This document shows positions 26,499 to 35,666 of a stretch of DNA of 64,000 bases, piece by piece. Origin of the DNA: Gemmobacter sp. 24YEA27 (GTDB lineage: Bacteria; Pseudomonadota; Alphaproteobacteria; Rhodobacterales; Rhodobacteraceae); contig NZ_JASJPW010000001.1 in assembly GCF_030052995.1 (NCBI RefSeq), positions 1,422,501 through 1,486,500 of the forward strand, in the 5' to 3' direction. Position 1 is the first letter of the stretch; every line of letters starts with the position of its first letter. Both the position numbers and the translations under genes were made by a program. The notes below the pieces were generated by a model. It ran no database searches and was not told the origin of the DNA. It saw only the letters and a list, made by a program, of their open reading frames with translations.

Positions 26499-28421
26499 TC
26501 ACTGCGACATCACTGCCGCGTTGAGATCCCGCCCGGCTTCGCCAGTGCCGCAGGCGACGCTGATCGCCAGTTCACGGGCTTCCGCGGCATCGCCTGTGGC
26601 GGCAATCCGGCCAAGCCTTTGCAGCAGAAGCGGAATTTCCAGCCGGGTCTCGTCTTCTTCACTCGCGCGCAGGATCTTGGGATGCGGCGTGCGCAACAGG
26701 CCGTCGCCGATCAGCAATTCCTCATGCAGTTTTTCGCCAGGACGCAGCCCGATGACGGTGATTTCAATATCGCCGGTCGGGTTGTTCTCATCGCGTAAGG
26801 TATAGCCCGCCGCTTCGATCAGCTGGGTCGCGAGGTCGCGGATCCGGACCGGCTTGCCCATGTCCAGCACGAAGACATTGGCGCGCCCGCGTGTCGAGGC
26901 ATCCTCGAACGAGCCCGCCAGCAGGACGAGCCGGGTCGCCTCGGAGATCGTCATGAAATAGCGGGTGACGTCTTCATGGGTCAGGGTGACCGGCCCGCCA
27001 TGCGCGATCTGGTCTTTGAAGAGCGGAATGACCGAGCCCGAGGACCCCAGCACGTTTCCGAACCGCACGATTGAGAAATGTGTGCCCGGGTGGCGATGCG
27101 CCATATCCTGGATCACCAGTTCCGCCAGCCGTTTGGAGGCGCCCATCACATTCGTGGGCCTGACCGCCTTATCTGTCGAAACCAGCAAAAAGCGCTGCAC
27201 CCCCGCCTCGACACAGGCATCGGCCAGCGCCCTGGTGCCCAGCACATTGTTTACCAGACCCGAAATCGGATTGGCCTCGACCAGCGGGACATGTTTATAG
27301 GCGGCGGCATGGAGCACCACCTCGACGCCGTTTTCATGGATGGTGCGGCGCAGGGTACGGGCATCCGTGACCGATCCCAGCACCGGTTCGATATGGATAT
27401 CCTGCGCGCCGGGCATCGCGGCGAGTTCGCGCTCGATGGTGTAAAGCGCCAGTTCGGACATCTCGAACAGAACCAGCCGCGCCGGTCCGCAGGACATAAG
27501 CTGGCGGCACAGCTCGGACCCGACAGACCCCCCGGCGCCCGAGACCAGGACCGAGCGGCCGTAATAGGCGTCCGATCCGTCCGGCAGGCCGACATCAAGC
27601 CGGTCGCGGTTCAGAAAATGCCCCGGCGAAACCGATTTCAGCGTATCGACGCGCATCTCGGCACCGGCGAGCTGCTCGAACGAGGGCAGCACCTGCACCT
27701 CCAGCCCAAGCGCCTGCATCTGCCGCACGATCCGCATCTGTTTTGGTGCCGACAGCGACGGGATCGCCAGGATCACCCGGTTGATCTCATGATTGCGGGC
27801 AATATCGGAAATCCACTCGGGCGAGAGGATGCGCAGCCCGGCAATGCGCTGGCTGGACAGGTTCGTGTCATCATCAAGGAAGGCGACAACGCGGATCGTC
27901 TCATGCGCTTTCAGGGCCGAAGCGAGACGCAGCCCCGTGGTGCCGGCACCATAGATCAGAACCCGTACCGGCACTTTGTTATAGCGCAGCGCCGAGAGGT
28001 AAAGCTGCAGCAATACCACCCGCGAGCCAATGGCGGACAGAAACAGGATCAGCGCAAAGGCCAGCGTCCCGACCACCGGGAAATAGAGCCCCGGCAGGCT
28101 GGTGACGAAAAAGGCGCCGGTCGCCACCACTGCCGCATAGGGGAAGATCCCGATGGTGCCGAAGGTCTCATAGCTTTTCAGCTTGACCCGCAGCAGCCCG
28201 AAGGCGACCGAGGCAAAGCCGCCAAACACCGCCAGCAGCGGAAAGACCAGCCCCAGCCGCGAGAGCTGCTCGCTGGGCCAGAGTGTATTATACGTGAAAA
28301 TGCAGGCCAGCAAAAAGCTGAATGGGGCCAGCGAGACATCGAGCAGCCAGATGGCCAGTTGCTTGTGCTGCCTGGTCAGAGATTGGGAGATCCAGAACAG
28401 CGTCTTGCGAAAAGATGTCAT
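26499..28421 (-). CDS. CapD/WbpM-type nucleoside-diphosphate-sugar 4,6-dehydratase, membrane-bound
   Basis: About 640 residues. Four or five membrane helices occupy the first 140 residues (WLLDVSLAPFSFLLACIFTY and following). A first Rossmann domain has VLIYGAGTTGLRL, and the catalytic extended SDR domain has VSGAGGSVGSELCRQL, SDKAVRPTNVMGASKR and RFGNVLGSSGSVIPLF. The MxxxK in place of YxxxK is normal for this long-chain CapD/WbpM/PglF group, which converts UDP-GlcNAc to a 4-keto-6-deoxy intermediate. I chose ATG 28421; a GTG at 28469 also opens the frame. It lies next to the initiating sugar transferase, as in many capsule loci. Confidence 0.88.
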   Translation of the reverse strand: MTSFRKTLFWISQSLTRQHKQLAIWLLDVSLAPFSFLLACIFTYNTLWPSEQLSRLGLVFPLLAVFGGFASVAFGLLRVKLKSYETFGTIGIFPYAAVVATGAFFVTSLPGLYFPVVGTLAFALILFLSAIGSRVVLLQLYLSALRYNKVPVRVLIYGAGTTGLRLASALKAHETIRVVAFLDDDTNLSSQRIAGLRILSPEWISDIARNHEINRVILAIPSLSAPKQMRIVRQMQALGLEVQVLPSFEQLAGAEMRVDTLKSVSPGHFLNRDRLDVGLPDGSDAYYGRSVLVSGAGGSVGSELCRQLMSCGPARLVLFEMSELALYTIERELAAMPGAQDIHIEPVLGSVTDARTLRRTIHENGVEVVLHAAAYKHVPLVEANPISGLVNNVLGTRALADACVEAGVQRFLLVSTDKAVRPTNVMGASKRLAELVIQDMAHRHPGTHFSIVRFGNVLGSSGSVIPLFKDQIAHGGPVTLTHEDVTRYFMTISEATRLVLLAGSFEDASTRGRANVFVLDMGKPVRIRDLATQLIEAAGYTLRDENNPTGDIEITVIGLRPGEKLHEELLIGDGLLRTPHPKILRASEEDETRLEIPLLLQRLGRIAATGDAAEARELAISVACGTGEAGRDLNAAVMSQ

Positions 28422-28520
28422 TGTCAGAAAGATCACCAAGTAACTGAACACAGAATGAGCATATGCCACCCACAGGGCAAGCGTAACATGCTGCGCAGCC
28501 TGTCGGCGGCATTTACCGGC

Positions 28521-29132
28521 CTATTTCCGCCGTAAAACCTGCCCGATCGTGCGGCCGAGTATGACAATATCGTAACAAAGGCTGCGCTTCGTGCGGTAGA
28601 TCAGGTCGAGATGCGCCTTTCTGGGCACACAGCGCCGGCGGTAAACCTCGTCGGTCTCAGATGCGTCACGGCATTGCGCAAGCAGCCATGCCTCGTGGCG
28701 ATGGAAGTGCAGCGTGGCGAGGCCGGTGAGACCGGGGCGGCATTGCAGCACCTCGCGGTAAAGATCGGGGAAGGCCTCGGTATATTGCCGCAAGGGCGGG
28801 CGCGGGCCGACAATGCTCATATCACCTTTGAGGATGTTCCAGATCTGCGGGATCTCATCAAGCCGGTAGCGGCGCAGGATGCGGCCCTCGCGGGTGATGC
28901 GCGCGCTTTTATCGCCGCCCGAAACGCCGGTATCGGCACGGTCCACCGTCATGGTGCGAAATTTCCACAGCCGGAACGGCTGGTCGGGTGTCTTCATCCG
29001 CTCGGCACGGTAGAAGACCGGCCGGCCGGAACGGATCAGGATCCAGATCGCGATGATCAGCGCCGGCACAGCCAGCAGAAAGGCTGCCATCAGCGCGAGA
29101 ACAAGGTCAAAGAGGCGTTTGCCGGGGGTCAT
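28521..29132 (-). CDS. Polyprenyl-phosphate sugar-1-phosphate transferase (ExoY/WcaJ/PglC family)
   Basis: A 203-residue initiating glycosyltransferase of the small PglC-like type. KRLFDLVLALMAAFLLAVP is the single membrane-associated helix. FYRAERM, FRLWKFRTM, RRYRLDEIPQIWNIL and GDMSIVGPRPPL are the catalytic core motifs; the Asp-Glu pair in RLDEIPQ and the DMSxVGPRP loop are the active site. It moves a sugar-1-phosphate from a UDP-sugar to undecaprenyl phosphate and so starts the repeat unit. The 203 aa length lacks the long N-terminal membrane domain of WcaJ. It follows the epimerase with a 3-bp gap. Confidence 0.92.
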   Translation of the reverse strand: MTPGKRLFDLVLALMAAFLLAVPALIIAIWILIRSGRPVFYRAERMKTPDQPFRLWKFRTMTVDRADTGVSGGDKSARITREGRILRRYRLDEIPQIWNILKGDMSIVGPRPPLRQYTEAFPDLYREVLQCRPGLTGLATLHFHRHEAWLLAQCRDASETDEVYRRRCVPRKAHLDLIYRTKRSLCYDIVILGRTIGQVLRRK

Positions 29133-29135
29133 GGT

Positions 29136-29996
29136 TTATGGCTCCGGCAGGGCGCGCAGCGCCTGGATTTCCGCGATGATCTGTGCGGGCGTGGCAGAAG
29201 GCAGCGGCAGCAGCGCGGCAAGCGCGGCATTGTCCTGGGTTGCGACCGGCACCACCTTTGGATTGGGTGCGGCCCAGCCCCATGCGAGGTCTGACGCACG
29301 CAGGAGATCGGCCATGCCCAAAGGTGGCGCCTGCACGATATTCAGCACGGGCGGCAGGGCTTCGCCCGCCGCAATCCGCCCCAGCAGCGCGGCCAGTGCC
29401 TGGGCGAAGGTGAGGGGGCCGATCCAGGACCGCAATGGCCCGCCCGGCGCATCTGCAACCGGGTCGAGGCGAATGTCCTGCCCGGGCGCGCGCGGGGCCA
29501 AAAGTGCATCGGCCCCGGCCAGATTGCCAAGCCGCAGGATGGTCAGCGGCAGGCCCGATGCCACAAGCAGACGCTCGGCCTCCAGCTTGGCCGCACCATA
29601 GGGGCCCGGCGGCGCAGGCGGGTCGCTTTCGCGGGCCGGCACCGGCCCCGGCGCATAGACGGCCGCAGTTGAGAGACAGACCAGATGGCGGACATGATTT
29701 TGGCGACAGGCCTCCAGCACCGGCGGGATCAGACCCGGATTGGAACCCGGATCCCTCGCGCCGGTCGTGCCGGCCAGATGCAAAAGGATCGCATCCCGCC
29801 GCCAGGCCGGTGCAGGGCCGGCGCCGATATCCCAGCGGATGCCGGGCGTCTCCTGCCGCGAAGACCACAGAAACCGCAGCGCCGGCGGTGGCGCGGCCGT
29901 CCAGACCCGTTTCAGGATCGAGCCAACCCGGCCTGCCGCGCCGGTTACAATAACAGTGGTCTCTGACAGAGTTGCCCCCAGGTTTTTGCGCCGCAT
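29136..29996 (-). CDS. NAD-dependent epimerase/dehydratase
   Basis: A 286-residue extended SDR. VIVTGAAGRVGSILKRV is the NAD-binding GxxGxxG loop, LVCLSTAAVY holds the catalytic Ser/Thr, and YGAAKLEAERLL the YxxxK. I start at ATG 29996; the frame is open further upstream but that part lacks family features and would run over the palindrome that probably controls wza. Enzymes of this type make or reduce 4-keto sugars; the exact sugar cannot be told. It is the first gene of the epimerase-sugar transferase-CapD transcript, divergent from wza. Confidence 0.82.
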   Translation of the reverse strand: MRRKNLGATLSETTVIVTGAAGRVGSILKRVWTAAPPPALRFLWSSRQETPGIRWDIGAGPAPAWRRDAILLHLAGTTGARDPGSNPGLIPPVLEACRQNHVRHLVCLSTAAVYAPGPVPARESDPPAPPGPYGAAKLEAERLLVASGLPLTILRLGNLAGADALLAPRAPGQDIRLDPVADAPGGPLRSWIGPLTFAQALAALLGRIAAGEALPPVLNIVQAPPLGMADLLRASDLAWGWAAPNPKVVPVATQDNAALAALLPLPSATPAQIIAEIQALRALPEP

Positions 29997-30072
29997 TCCC
30001 GCCAAATCGTCCCGGCCAATGTCACAGGCAATTGACCGCAGCCGACCAGAGCTTATGGTCCCGGGGGTCGAA

Positions 30073-30100
30073 CTGTCCATATATGGGGATATGCGGACAG
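30073..30100. promoter_or_regulatory. Palindrome between divergent wza and epimerase genes (candidate operator)
   Basis: CTGTCC (30073-30078) and GGACAG (30095-30100) are perfect inverted arms around ATATATGGGGATATGC, itself containing two ATAT blocks. It is the most AT-rich part of the 145-bp gap between two exopolysaccharide transcripts and ends 40 bp before the wza start, where a shared operator or promoter would be expected. The binding protein is unknown. Confidence 0.45.
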
Positions 30101-30140
30101 GCACGACACCGGAATTCCAGGGCTGCCGCCGGAGATTTGT

Positions 30141-31282
30141 ATGCGTTCCTCGTCTGTCGTCAGGCTGCTTGTCGCAGCCACTGTCTCTGTGTCACTTGCC
30201 GGCTGCACCGCGCCGAGAGGGGCGGGGAAGGCGAGCGAGATCCTGCGCGGCGCTGATGCCGAAGACGCCGATTTCCAGGTGGTGCATGTGTCGCGCGATA
30301 CGGTGGGGAGGGTTTCGGGCTGGCCCGGCCTGGGCGGGGGCGCCGCCACCTCGGGCTGGCTGACGAAAAAGCGTGGGCCTTCGGGCAATACTATCCAGGC
30401 CGGCGACAAGGTCGATCTGACGATCTGGGAGACCGGGATGTGACGCTCCTGTCGCAGCCGGGACAGAAACTCGTGGCGCTGCCGGGGCTTACCGTCTCGC
30501 CCGATGGGTCGATCTACCTGCCCTTCGCCGACAAGGTCTATATTGGCAATATGACCCCCGACCAGGCGCGCGAGGCGGTACAGAAAAAAATCGAAACGAT
30601 CATGCCCTCGTCGCAGGTGCTGGTCGCGCATCAGCCGGGGCATAAATCGACCGTCGATCTGGTCTCAGGCGTCAATGCGCCTGGCAGCTATCCGATGCCC
30701 TCGCGGGACTTTACCGTACTGGGCCTGCTTGCCATGGGAGGCGGCATCCCGGCCGCGATGAAGAACCCCTATGTGCGGCTGATGCGCGACGGCAAGCTCT
30801 ACGGCATCTCTGCCGACCGGCTGCTGAAAGACCCGGCGCAGGACACCACGCTGCGTGGCGGCGACAAGGTCTATGTCGAATCGGATGAACGCTATTTCAT
30901 CGCGCTGGGCGCTTCGGGCGCCGAATCGCAGGTGCCCTTCCCGCAAGAACGGGTGACCGCACTGGAGGCTCTGTCGCTGACCGGCGGGCTGAACGATGCG
31001 CGTGCGGATGCCAAATCGGTGCTGGTCCTGCGCAACTATCCGGCGACTGCGCTGCGTGCGGCGAGCAGCGCGGCAGGCGTGGGCCCGGACAAGCAACGCG
31101 TGATCTTTGCCATCGACCTGACCTCGGCAGACGGGCTGTTCTCGGCCGGACAGTTCTACATCCAGAACAAGGATGTGGTTGTGGTGGCAGAAAGCCCGAT
31201 CGGCTCGGCGGCTTCCATCATCGGCCTTGCGGCGGGTGTGATGGGCATCGGACGCGCGGCCCAGGCGATTTCGAACAACTGA
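30141..31282 (+). pseudogene. wza: Wza-type polysaccharide export lipoprotein, one frameshift
   Basis: A signal peptide with lipobox SLAGC (residues 18-22) is followed by a polysaccharide-export domain (NTIQAGDKVDLTIWETG) and SLBB-like domains (VSPDGSIYLPFADKVYIG, SGVNAPGSYPMPSRDFTVL). The first frame stops at TGA 30440-30442. Adding one G to the GGG at 30435-30437 restores IWETGDVTLLSQPGQKL and an open frame to 31282, about 380 residues. Wza proteins form the octameric outer-membrane channel for capsule or exopolysaccharide. A hydrophobic C-terminus (SIIGLAAGVMGIGRAAQAI) replaces the amphipathic helix of E. coli Wza. Likely intact in the organism. Confidence 0.8.
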
Positions 31283-31301
31283 TTGCGGGGCTGAGGCGGC
31301 G

Positions 31302-31320
31302 GGAGGGCCTTCAGCCCTCC
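31302..31320. terminator. Hairpin between convergent wza and marR
   Basis: GGAGGGC and GCCCTCC pair around CTTCA, 20 bp past the wza stop and overlapping the marR stop codon. The following TGTTCC is only weakly T-rich, so it is a poor intrinsic terminator. Confidence 0.45.
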
Positions 31321-31757
31321 TGTTCCAGCCTTGCCCGCATCTCACGCAGGACCGGCAGGACGGCGCGCACCCGGTCCTGGCCAAGCGCCTCGACCACTTC
31401 GGCAATCATCGGCGTCACTGCCTGGACGGCGGCATCGCGGGCGGCGCGTCCGGCGGGGCTGATCGCCACGAATTTCCGGCGTGCGTCATCCCAGTCGGGG
31501 CGGATATGGATATGCCCGGCCCATTCCAGCCGCGACAGTGTGTTGGTCATCGCGCCCCGCGTGACATGGAACGCGCGCGCAAGCTGCGCGGGGCTGCGTT
31601 CATCCTGCACCCGCGCGAGGTGGTTCAGCACCGAGAACTGCGACAGTTCCATGCCCTTTGGCAGTGCTTTCGAAATGCGGTTGCGCGCAAGCTGATCGGT
31701 CATGAACAATTCGCCAAACAGCGCGACGGCAATGTCTTCGGTGCGGTCCTGGCTCAT
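31311..31757 (-). CDS. MarR-family transcriptional regulator
   Basis: A 148-residue winged-helix regulator. SQFSVLNHLARVQDERSPAQ and AFHVTRGAMTNTLSRLEWAG are the recognition helix region, and IHIRPDWDDARRKFVAISPAG is the wing with the conserved D-x-R. MarR proteins repress, as dimers, genes for stress, efflux or aromatic metabolism and respond to small ligands. The start overlaps the stop of the nitrilase-like gene by 4 bp, so it is the last gene of a comF-grxC-nitrilase-marR transcript. The target is unknown. Confidence 0.85.
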   Translation of the reverse strand: MSQDRTEDIAVALFGELFMTDQLARNRISKALPKGMELSQFSVLNHLARVQDERSPAQLARAFHVTRGAMTNTLSRLEWAGHIHIRPDWDDARRKFVAISPAGRAARDAAVQAVTPMIAEVVEALGQDRVRAVLPVLREMRARLEQEG

Positions 31758-32596
31758 AGGGGCGTATCCGGCCCGCTGAAATCGCGGTCATGGCTCAGCG
31801 CCGGAACCCGGCCCCGCGCCCGCGCGATCTGGGAAAGGTCGAGATCGGCCAGGGTGACGCCCGGCTCGGTCCCGCCATCGGCGATCACCTCGCCCCAGGG
31901 CGCGATGGCAAGCGAATGGCCCCAGGTGCGCCGCCCGCGGCCATGCGCCTCGCGGTGAAAACCGGTCTGGGCAGGGGCGAGGACGAAACAGCCATTTTCA
32001 ATGGCGCGGGCGCGCAGCAGGGTCTCCCAATGCGCGCGTCCGGTGGTGTCGTTGAAGGCCGCCGGCACGGTCAGGATCTCTGCGCCGCCTTTCGCGAGGT
32101 GGCGGAAAAGATGCGGGAAGCGGAGGTCGTAGCAGACCGCCATGCCGACCTTACCAAAGGGTGTTTCCGCCACCACCGCGCGGTCGCCGGGCCGATAGCC
32201 TGCGCTCTCGCGGTAGATCTCGGTTTCCGAGACATTGACGTCGAACATATGAATTTTGTCGTACCGCGCGAGGATGCCGCCATCCGGCCCGATCAGAAAG
32301 GAGCGATTCGCGAATCGTCCATCTGCATCGCGGGTCAACAGCCCCAGCGAACCGATCAGCAGATGCTTCCCCGCCGCCGCTGCTGCCTCGCGCAGGGCGC
32401 TGAGCGTGGGGTCGTCGTCCTCATGGTGATAAACACTGCGTTGGTGATCGCGCGATGAGGACAGGCAATTGGTCATCTCGGGCGTCAGGATGAAATCCGC
32501 ACCCGAGGCCACCGCGGTGCGAAACATACCCTGGACCGAGGCGAGATTCTCGGCCGGGTCGTCTGTCACATTCAGCTGGATCAGAGCCGCGCGCAT
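31754..32596 (-). CDS. Carbon-nitrogen hydrolase (Nit/omega-amidase-like)
   Basis: A 280-residue nitrilase-superfamily enzyme with the full catalytic triad: Glu in LTPEMTN near residue 42, Lys in RYDKIHMFDVN near 108, and Cys in GMAVCYDLRFPHLFR near 150. It is closest in pattern to the Nit1/Nit2 branch, which repairs deaminated glutathione or hydrolyses alpha-keto-amides; the glutaredoxin gene directly upstream supports a glutathione link, as inference. Its start shares one base with the grxC stop and its stop overlaps marR by 4 bp. Confidence 0.88.
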   Translation of the reverse strand: MRAALIQLNVTDDPAENLASVQGMFRTAVASGADFILTPEMTNCLSSSRDHQRSVYHHEDDDPTLSALREAAAAAGKHLLIGSLGLLTRDADGRFANRSFLIGPDGGILARYDKIHMFDVNVSETEIYRESAGYRPGDRAVVAETPFGKVGMAVCYDLRFPHLFRHLAKGGAEILTVPAAFNDTTGRAHWETLLRARAIENGCFVLAPAQTGFHREAHGRGRRTWGHSLAIAPWGEVIADGGTEPGVTLADLDLSQIARARGRVPALSHDRDFSGPDTPL

Positions 32597-32853
32597 CAGC
32601 CGGCCAGCAAGGCGTCAAGCCTGCCCTCATGCTCCAGCGCATGCAGATCGTCCGAGCCACCGACATGGGTCTGGCCGATGAAAATCTGCGGCACCGTCCG
32701 CCGCCCGCCGGCACGGTTGGTCATGGCGATCCGCAGATCCGGGTCGCGGCTGACGTCAATCTCGGCGAAGGCCACGCCCTTTTTCGTCAGAAGCCGCTTT
32801 GCCGCGAGGCAATAGGGGCAGGTGGGGGTGGTGTAGATCTCGACTTTACGCAT
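32596..32853 (-). CDS. grxC: Glutaredoxin 3
   Basis: An 85-residue class I glutaredoxin. The dithiol site CPYC lies at residues 13-16, with the cis-proline in TVPQIFIG and the glutathione-binding GGSDDL. It reduces disulfides and glutathionylated proteins in the cytoplasm using glutathione. Length is normal. It lies between comF and the nitrilase-like gene on one strand. Confidence 0.93.
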   Translation of the reverse strand: MRKVEIYTTPTCPYCLAAKRLLTKKGVAFAEIDVSRDPDLRIAMTNRAGGRRTVPQIFIGQTHVGGSDDLHALEHEGRLDALLAG

Positions 32854-32888
32854 GGCTCGTCCCTTATTCCGGATGGAACTATAGGGAT

Positions 32889-33672
32889 TTAACCATTGCG
32901 TGCAACGCGTGCGAGGGCGAGAACGGATACCGGCCCTGCGCCTGCTGCATGACAGGCGGCGGTCGCTGCGGAAAATGTCGCCCCCGAGGTCATCACATCA
33001 TCGACCAGCAGCACCGGGCGGCCCCGGATCCGGGCGGCCTGGCGCGGCGAAATGCGAAATGCCCCGTCAAGCGCGGCAAAGCGCGCCTCGCGCGAGCGGC
33101 CCTCCTGGCTGCCTGTGGCGCGCGGGCGGGTCAACAGATCGGGAAAGTGATCAAGCCCGGTCAGCCGGGCCAGTTCATGCGACAACAGGGCAGCCTGGTT
33201 GTATTGCCGCCGAAAGAGCCGCCAGCGGTGCAACGGGCACGGGGGCGATCACCATGCCTTCGGCCAGCAGGGGCCGTGCCGCGCGCGCAAGCCACTCGCC
33301 CATGGGGCGCGCCAGATCCAGCCGGTCGCCATGTTTCAGCGCCAGCACAAGGCTGCGCCCGGTCGCCCTGTAGAGCATCGCCGCGCGCCCGGCCGCCCAG
33401 GGGCGGGGGGCGGCATGGCATTCCTCGCAAAGGTGATCCCCGCCGCCAGCTGCCCCGGAGGCATCCGGATCTGCGGGCACCTCCAGGCCGCAGGTGCTGC
33501 AGCAGGCGCCGGTGATAAACGGCGTGTCACGCCAGCAGCCGCCGCAAAGCCCGAAATCCGACGAGACCAGCCCGCCGCAGGCAATGCATTGCGGCGGAAA
33601 TACCGCGCGGATCAGCCCGAGCCCCAGTGTCTTCGCAAGCAAAGAAGGCCGACCGGACGGCGCCCCAATCAC
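32889..33672 (-). pseudogene. comF: ComF-family phosphoribosyltransferase-like protein, one frameshift
   Basis: The N-terminal zinc-binding part has paired cysteines (CIACGG, CGGC, CCSTCG, CEEC). The second half carries VLLVDDVMTSGATF, the PRPP-binding loop of phosphoribosyltransferases. The first frame ends in AAIQPGCPVVA. Removing one G from the GGG at 33235-33237 restores APVPLHRWRLFRRQYNQA, the ComF hallmark, and an open frame to 32889 (about 260 residues). This is the only break explained by an extra base. ComF is needed for natural DNA uptake in competent bacteria, but its role in non-competent ones is unclear. Confidence 0.78.
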
Positions 33673-33719
33673 CTTATCTTCGCTTGCATCTTTGCCTGCG
33701 CCCCCTATTTTCCGCCATC

Positions 33720-34541
33720 ATGTCCGCACCTGTCCTGACCGATCGCCACGCCCTTTCGCTGCACCGCCGTCGCGCGGTTGCCTCGCCTGATCCGGCCTTT
33801 TTCCTGCTTGAAGAGGCTGCCGATGAGATCAAGGAAAGGCTGCTTTCGGTTAACAGGAGGTTTACGGCGCCGGTTCTGATCAGCGGTTTTCCGGATTTCT
33901 GGGCCGGGGCGCTGCCGGATCTGCCGCAATCCCCGGATCTGCCGCTGCTTGACCTGGCCCCTGGCAGCCAGGATGCCGTAATCCACGCGATGAGCCTGCA
34001 TTGGGCGGATGACCCGGTCGGGCAGATGGTGCAGGGGTTTCGCGCCCTGAAACCCGACGGGTTGTTCCTCGCCCTTTTGTTCGGCGGACAAACGCTGCAC
34101 GAGCTGCGCGCCTGTCTCGCCGAGGCCGAGGCCGAAATCAGCGGCGGTCTCTCGCCCCGGATCCTGCCGATGGCCGAGATCCGCGATCTGGGCGCGCTGT
34201 TGCAACGAGCCGGATTCGCACTGCCGGTGGCAGACAGTTTCACCCGCAAAGTGGCCTATCGCGACATTTTTCATCTGATGTCGGATCTGCGCGCCATGGG
34301 CGAGACCAATGCGCTGGCAGCCCGGTTGCGCCGCCCGACATCGCGCGCGCTGTTTCTAAGGGCTGGCGAGATCTATCGGCAAAATTTCCCGGCAGCCGGC
34401 GACCGGATCGAGGCTACATTCGAGGTGATCTGCCTGACCGGATGGACCCCGCATGAAAGCCAGCAAAAGCCGCTGCGCCCCGGATCAGCACGCGCGCGGC
34501 TGGCGGATGCGCTTCGTGCGACGGAACACCGCTTGCCGTGA
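33720..34541 (+). CDS. SAM-dependent methyltransferase, BioC/NDUFAF5-like
   Basis: A 273-residue protein starting at ATG 33720, divergent from comF. LLDLAPGSQDAVIHAMSLHW and LHWADDPVGQMVQGFRALKP match alphaproteobacterial homologs of the NDUFAF5/BioC group. The glycine-rich SAM motif is weak, the region LISGFPDFWAGA being unusual, as is common in this subgroup. Mitochondrial NDUFAF5 modifies an arginine of complex I; the bacterial role is unproven. GWTPHESQQKPLRPGSARAR is the conserved C-terminal tail. It ends 72 bp before hemH. Confidence 0.8.
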   Translation: MSAPVLTDRHALSLHRRRAVASPDPAFFLLEEAADEIKERLLSVNRRFTAPVLISGFPDFWAGALPDLPQSPDLPLLDLAPGSQDAVIHAMSLHWADDPVGQMVQGFRALKPDGLFLALLFGGQTLHELRACLAEAEAEISGGLSPRILPMAEIRDLGALLQRAGFALPVADSFTRKVAYRDIFHLMSDLRAMGETNALAARLRRPTSRALFLRAGEIYRQNFPAAGDRIEATFEVICLTGWTPHESQQKPLRPGSARARLADALRATEHRLP

Positions 34542-34552
34542 TGCGGCCTGGC

Positions 34553-34573
34553 GCTTGACCCCACAGGTCAAGC
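34553..34573. repeat. Inverted repeat upstream of hemH
   Basis: GCTTGACC and GGTCAAGC are perfect 8-bp arms around CCACA, between the methyltransferase stop and the hemH start, 41 bp before the ATG. There is no T tract. It could be a weak terminator, mRNA-stabilising hairpin or an operator. Confidence 0.55.
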
Positions 34574-34613
34574 CTGTATCCCGGACCCGCAACCAGCAGA
34601 GGGAGCGACAGGC

Positions 34614-35666
34614 ATGACTGACGCGAGAATCAGCGCGGCGAACGGGCTCCCCGAAGGGCATCCGGTGACGGGCAGCAAGAAGATCGGCGTGCTGATCGCC
34701 AATCTCGGCACGCCTGACGGCTATGATTACTGGTCGATGCGCCGCTATCTGAACGAATTCCTGTCAGACAAGCGGGTGATCGATATCCCGGACTGGAAAT
34801 GGCAGCCGCTGTTGCAGGCGGTGATCCTGTCGAAACGCCCCTTCACCTCAGGCGCGAATTACAAGCTGATCTGGAACGAAGACCTGAACGAATCGCCTCT
34901 GATGACGATCACCAAGGCGCAGACGGCTGCGCTTGCGGCGTCGCTGAAGGCGCAGTTCGGCGACCGGGTCGAGGTCGATTTCTGCATGCGTTACGGCAAG
35001 CCCTCGACAGAGGAAAAGCTGAAAGCGCTGATCGCAAAAGGGTGCACGAAGATCGCCTTCCTGCCGCTTTACCCGCAATATGCGGGGGCAACGGTGGCGA
35101 CGGCGAATGACCAGCTCTTCCGCGCGCTGATGCAGGAAAAGCGCCAGCCCTCGGTCCGGATCGTTCCGGAATATTACGACAACCCGGCCTATATCACGGC
35201 ACTGGCGGGGTCGGTCACCCGCGCCTATGCGGCGCTGGATCACCGTCCCGATCTGCTGGTCGCAAGCTATCACGGCATGCCGAAACGCTATGTCGAAGAG
35301 GGTGACCCCTATTTCTGCCAATGCCGCAAGACCTCGCGCCTGTTGCGCGAGGCGCTCGGCTGGGACGAGGCAGAGCTGCATACGTCTTTCCAGTCGGTCT
35401 TTGGCACCGAGGAATGGCTGCGCCCCTATACGGTCGAATATGTGGCCGAGCTGGCGAAACAGGGAAGGAAGCGGATCGCAGTGATCGCACCGGCCTTTTC
35501 GGCCGATTGCATCGAGACGCTGGAAGAGATCCAGGGCGAGATTCAGGAGGCCTTCCTGCATGCCGGGGGCGAGCGCTTCACCTATATTCCCTGCCTCAAT
35601 GACGACCCGGCCCATATCGAGGCCCTGACCGGCATCATCGCGGCTAATCTGGCTGGCTGGGTCTGA
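34614..35666 (+). CDS. hemH: Ferrochelatase
   Basis: A 350-residue ferrochelatase. GVLIANLGTPDGYDYWSMRR is the N-terminal signature, SYHGMPKRYVEEGDPY contains the catalytic histidine, and FSADCIETLEEI the conserved glutamate that helps metallate the porphyrin. CQCRKTSRLL is the region that carries iron-sulfur ligands in some relatives. It inserts ferrous iron into protoporphyrin IX, the last step of protoheme synthesis, at the membrane. GAGGGAGCGACAGGC precedes the ATG. It ends at a bidirectional terminator shared with the convergent 58-aa gene. Confidence 0.95.
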   Translation: MTDARISAANGLPEGHPVTGSKKIGVLIANLGTPDGYDYWSMRRYLNEFLSDKRVIDIPDWKWQPLLQAVILSKRPFTSGANYKLIWNEDLNESPLMTITKAQTAALAASLKAQFGDRVEVDFCMRYGKPSTEEKLKALIAKGCTKIAFLPLYPQYAGATVATANDQLFRALMQEKRQPSVRIVPEYYDNPAYITALAGSVTRAYAALDHRPDLLVASYHGMPKRYVEEGDPYFCQCRKTSRLLREALGWDEAELHTSFQSVFGTEEWLRPYTVEYVAELAKQGRKRIAVIAPAFSADCIETLEEIQGEIQEAFLHAGGERFTYIPCLNDDPAHIEALTGIIAANLAGWV

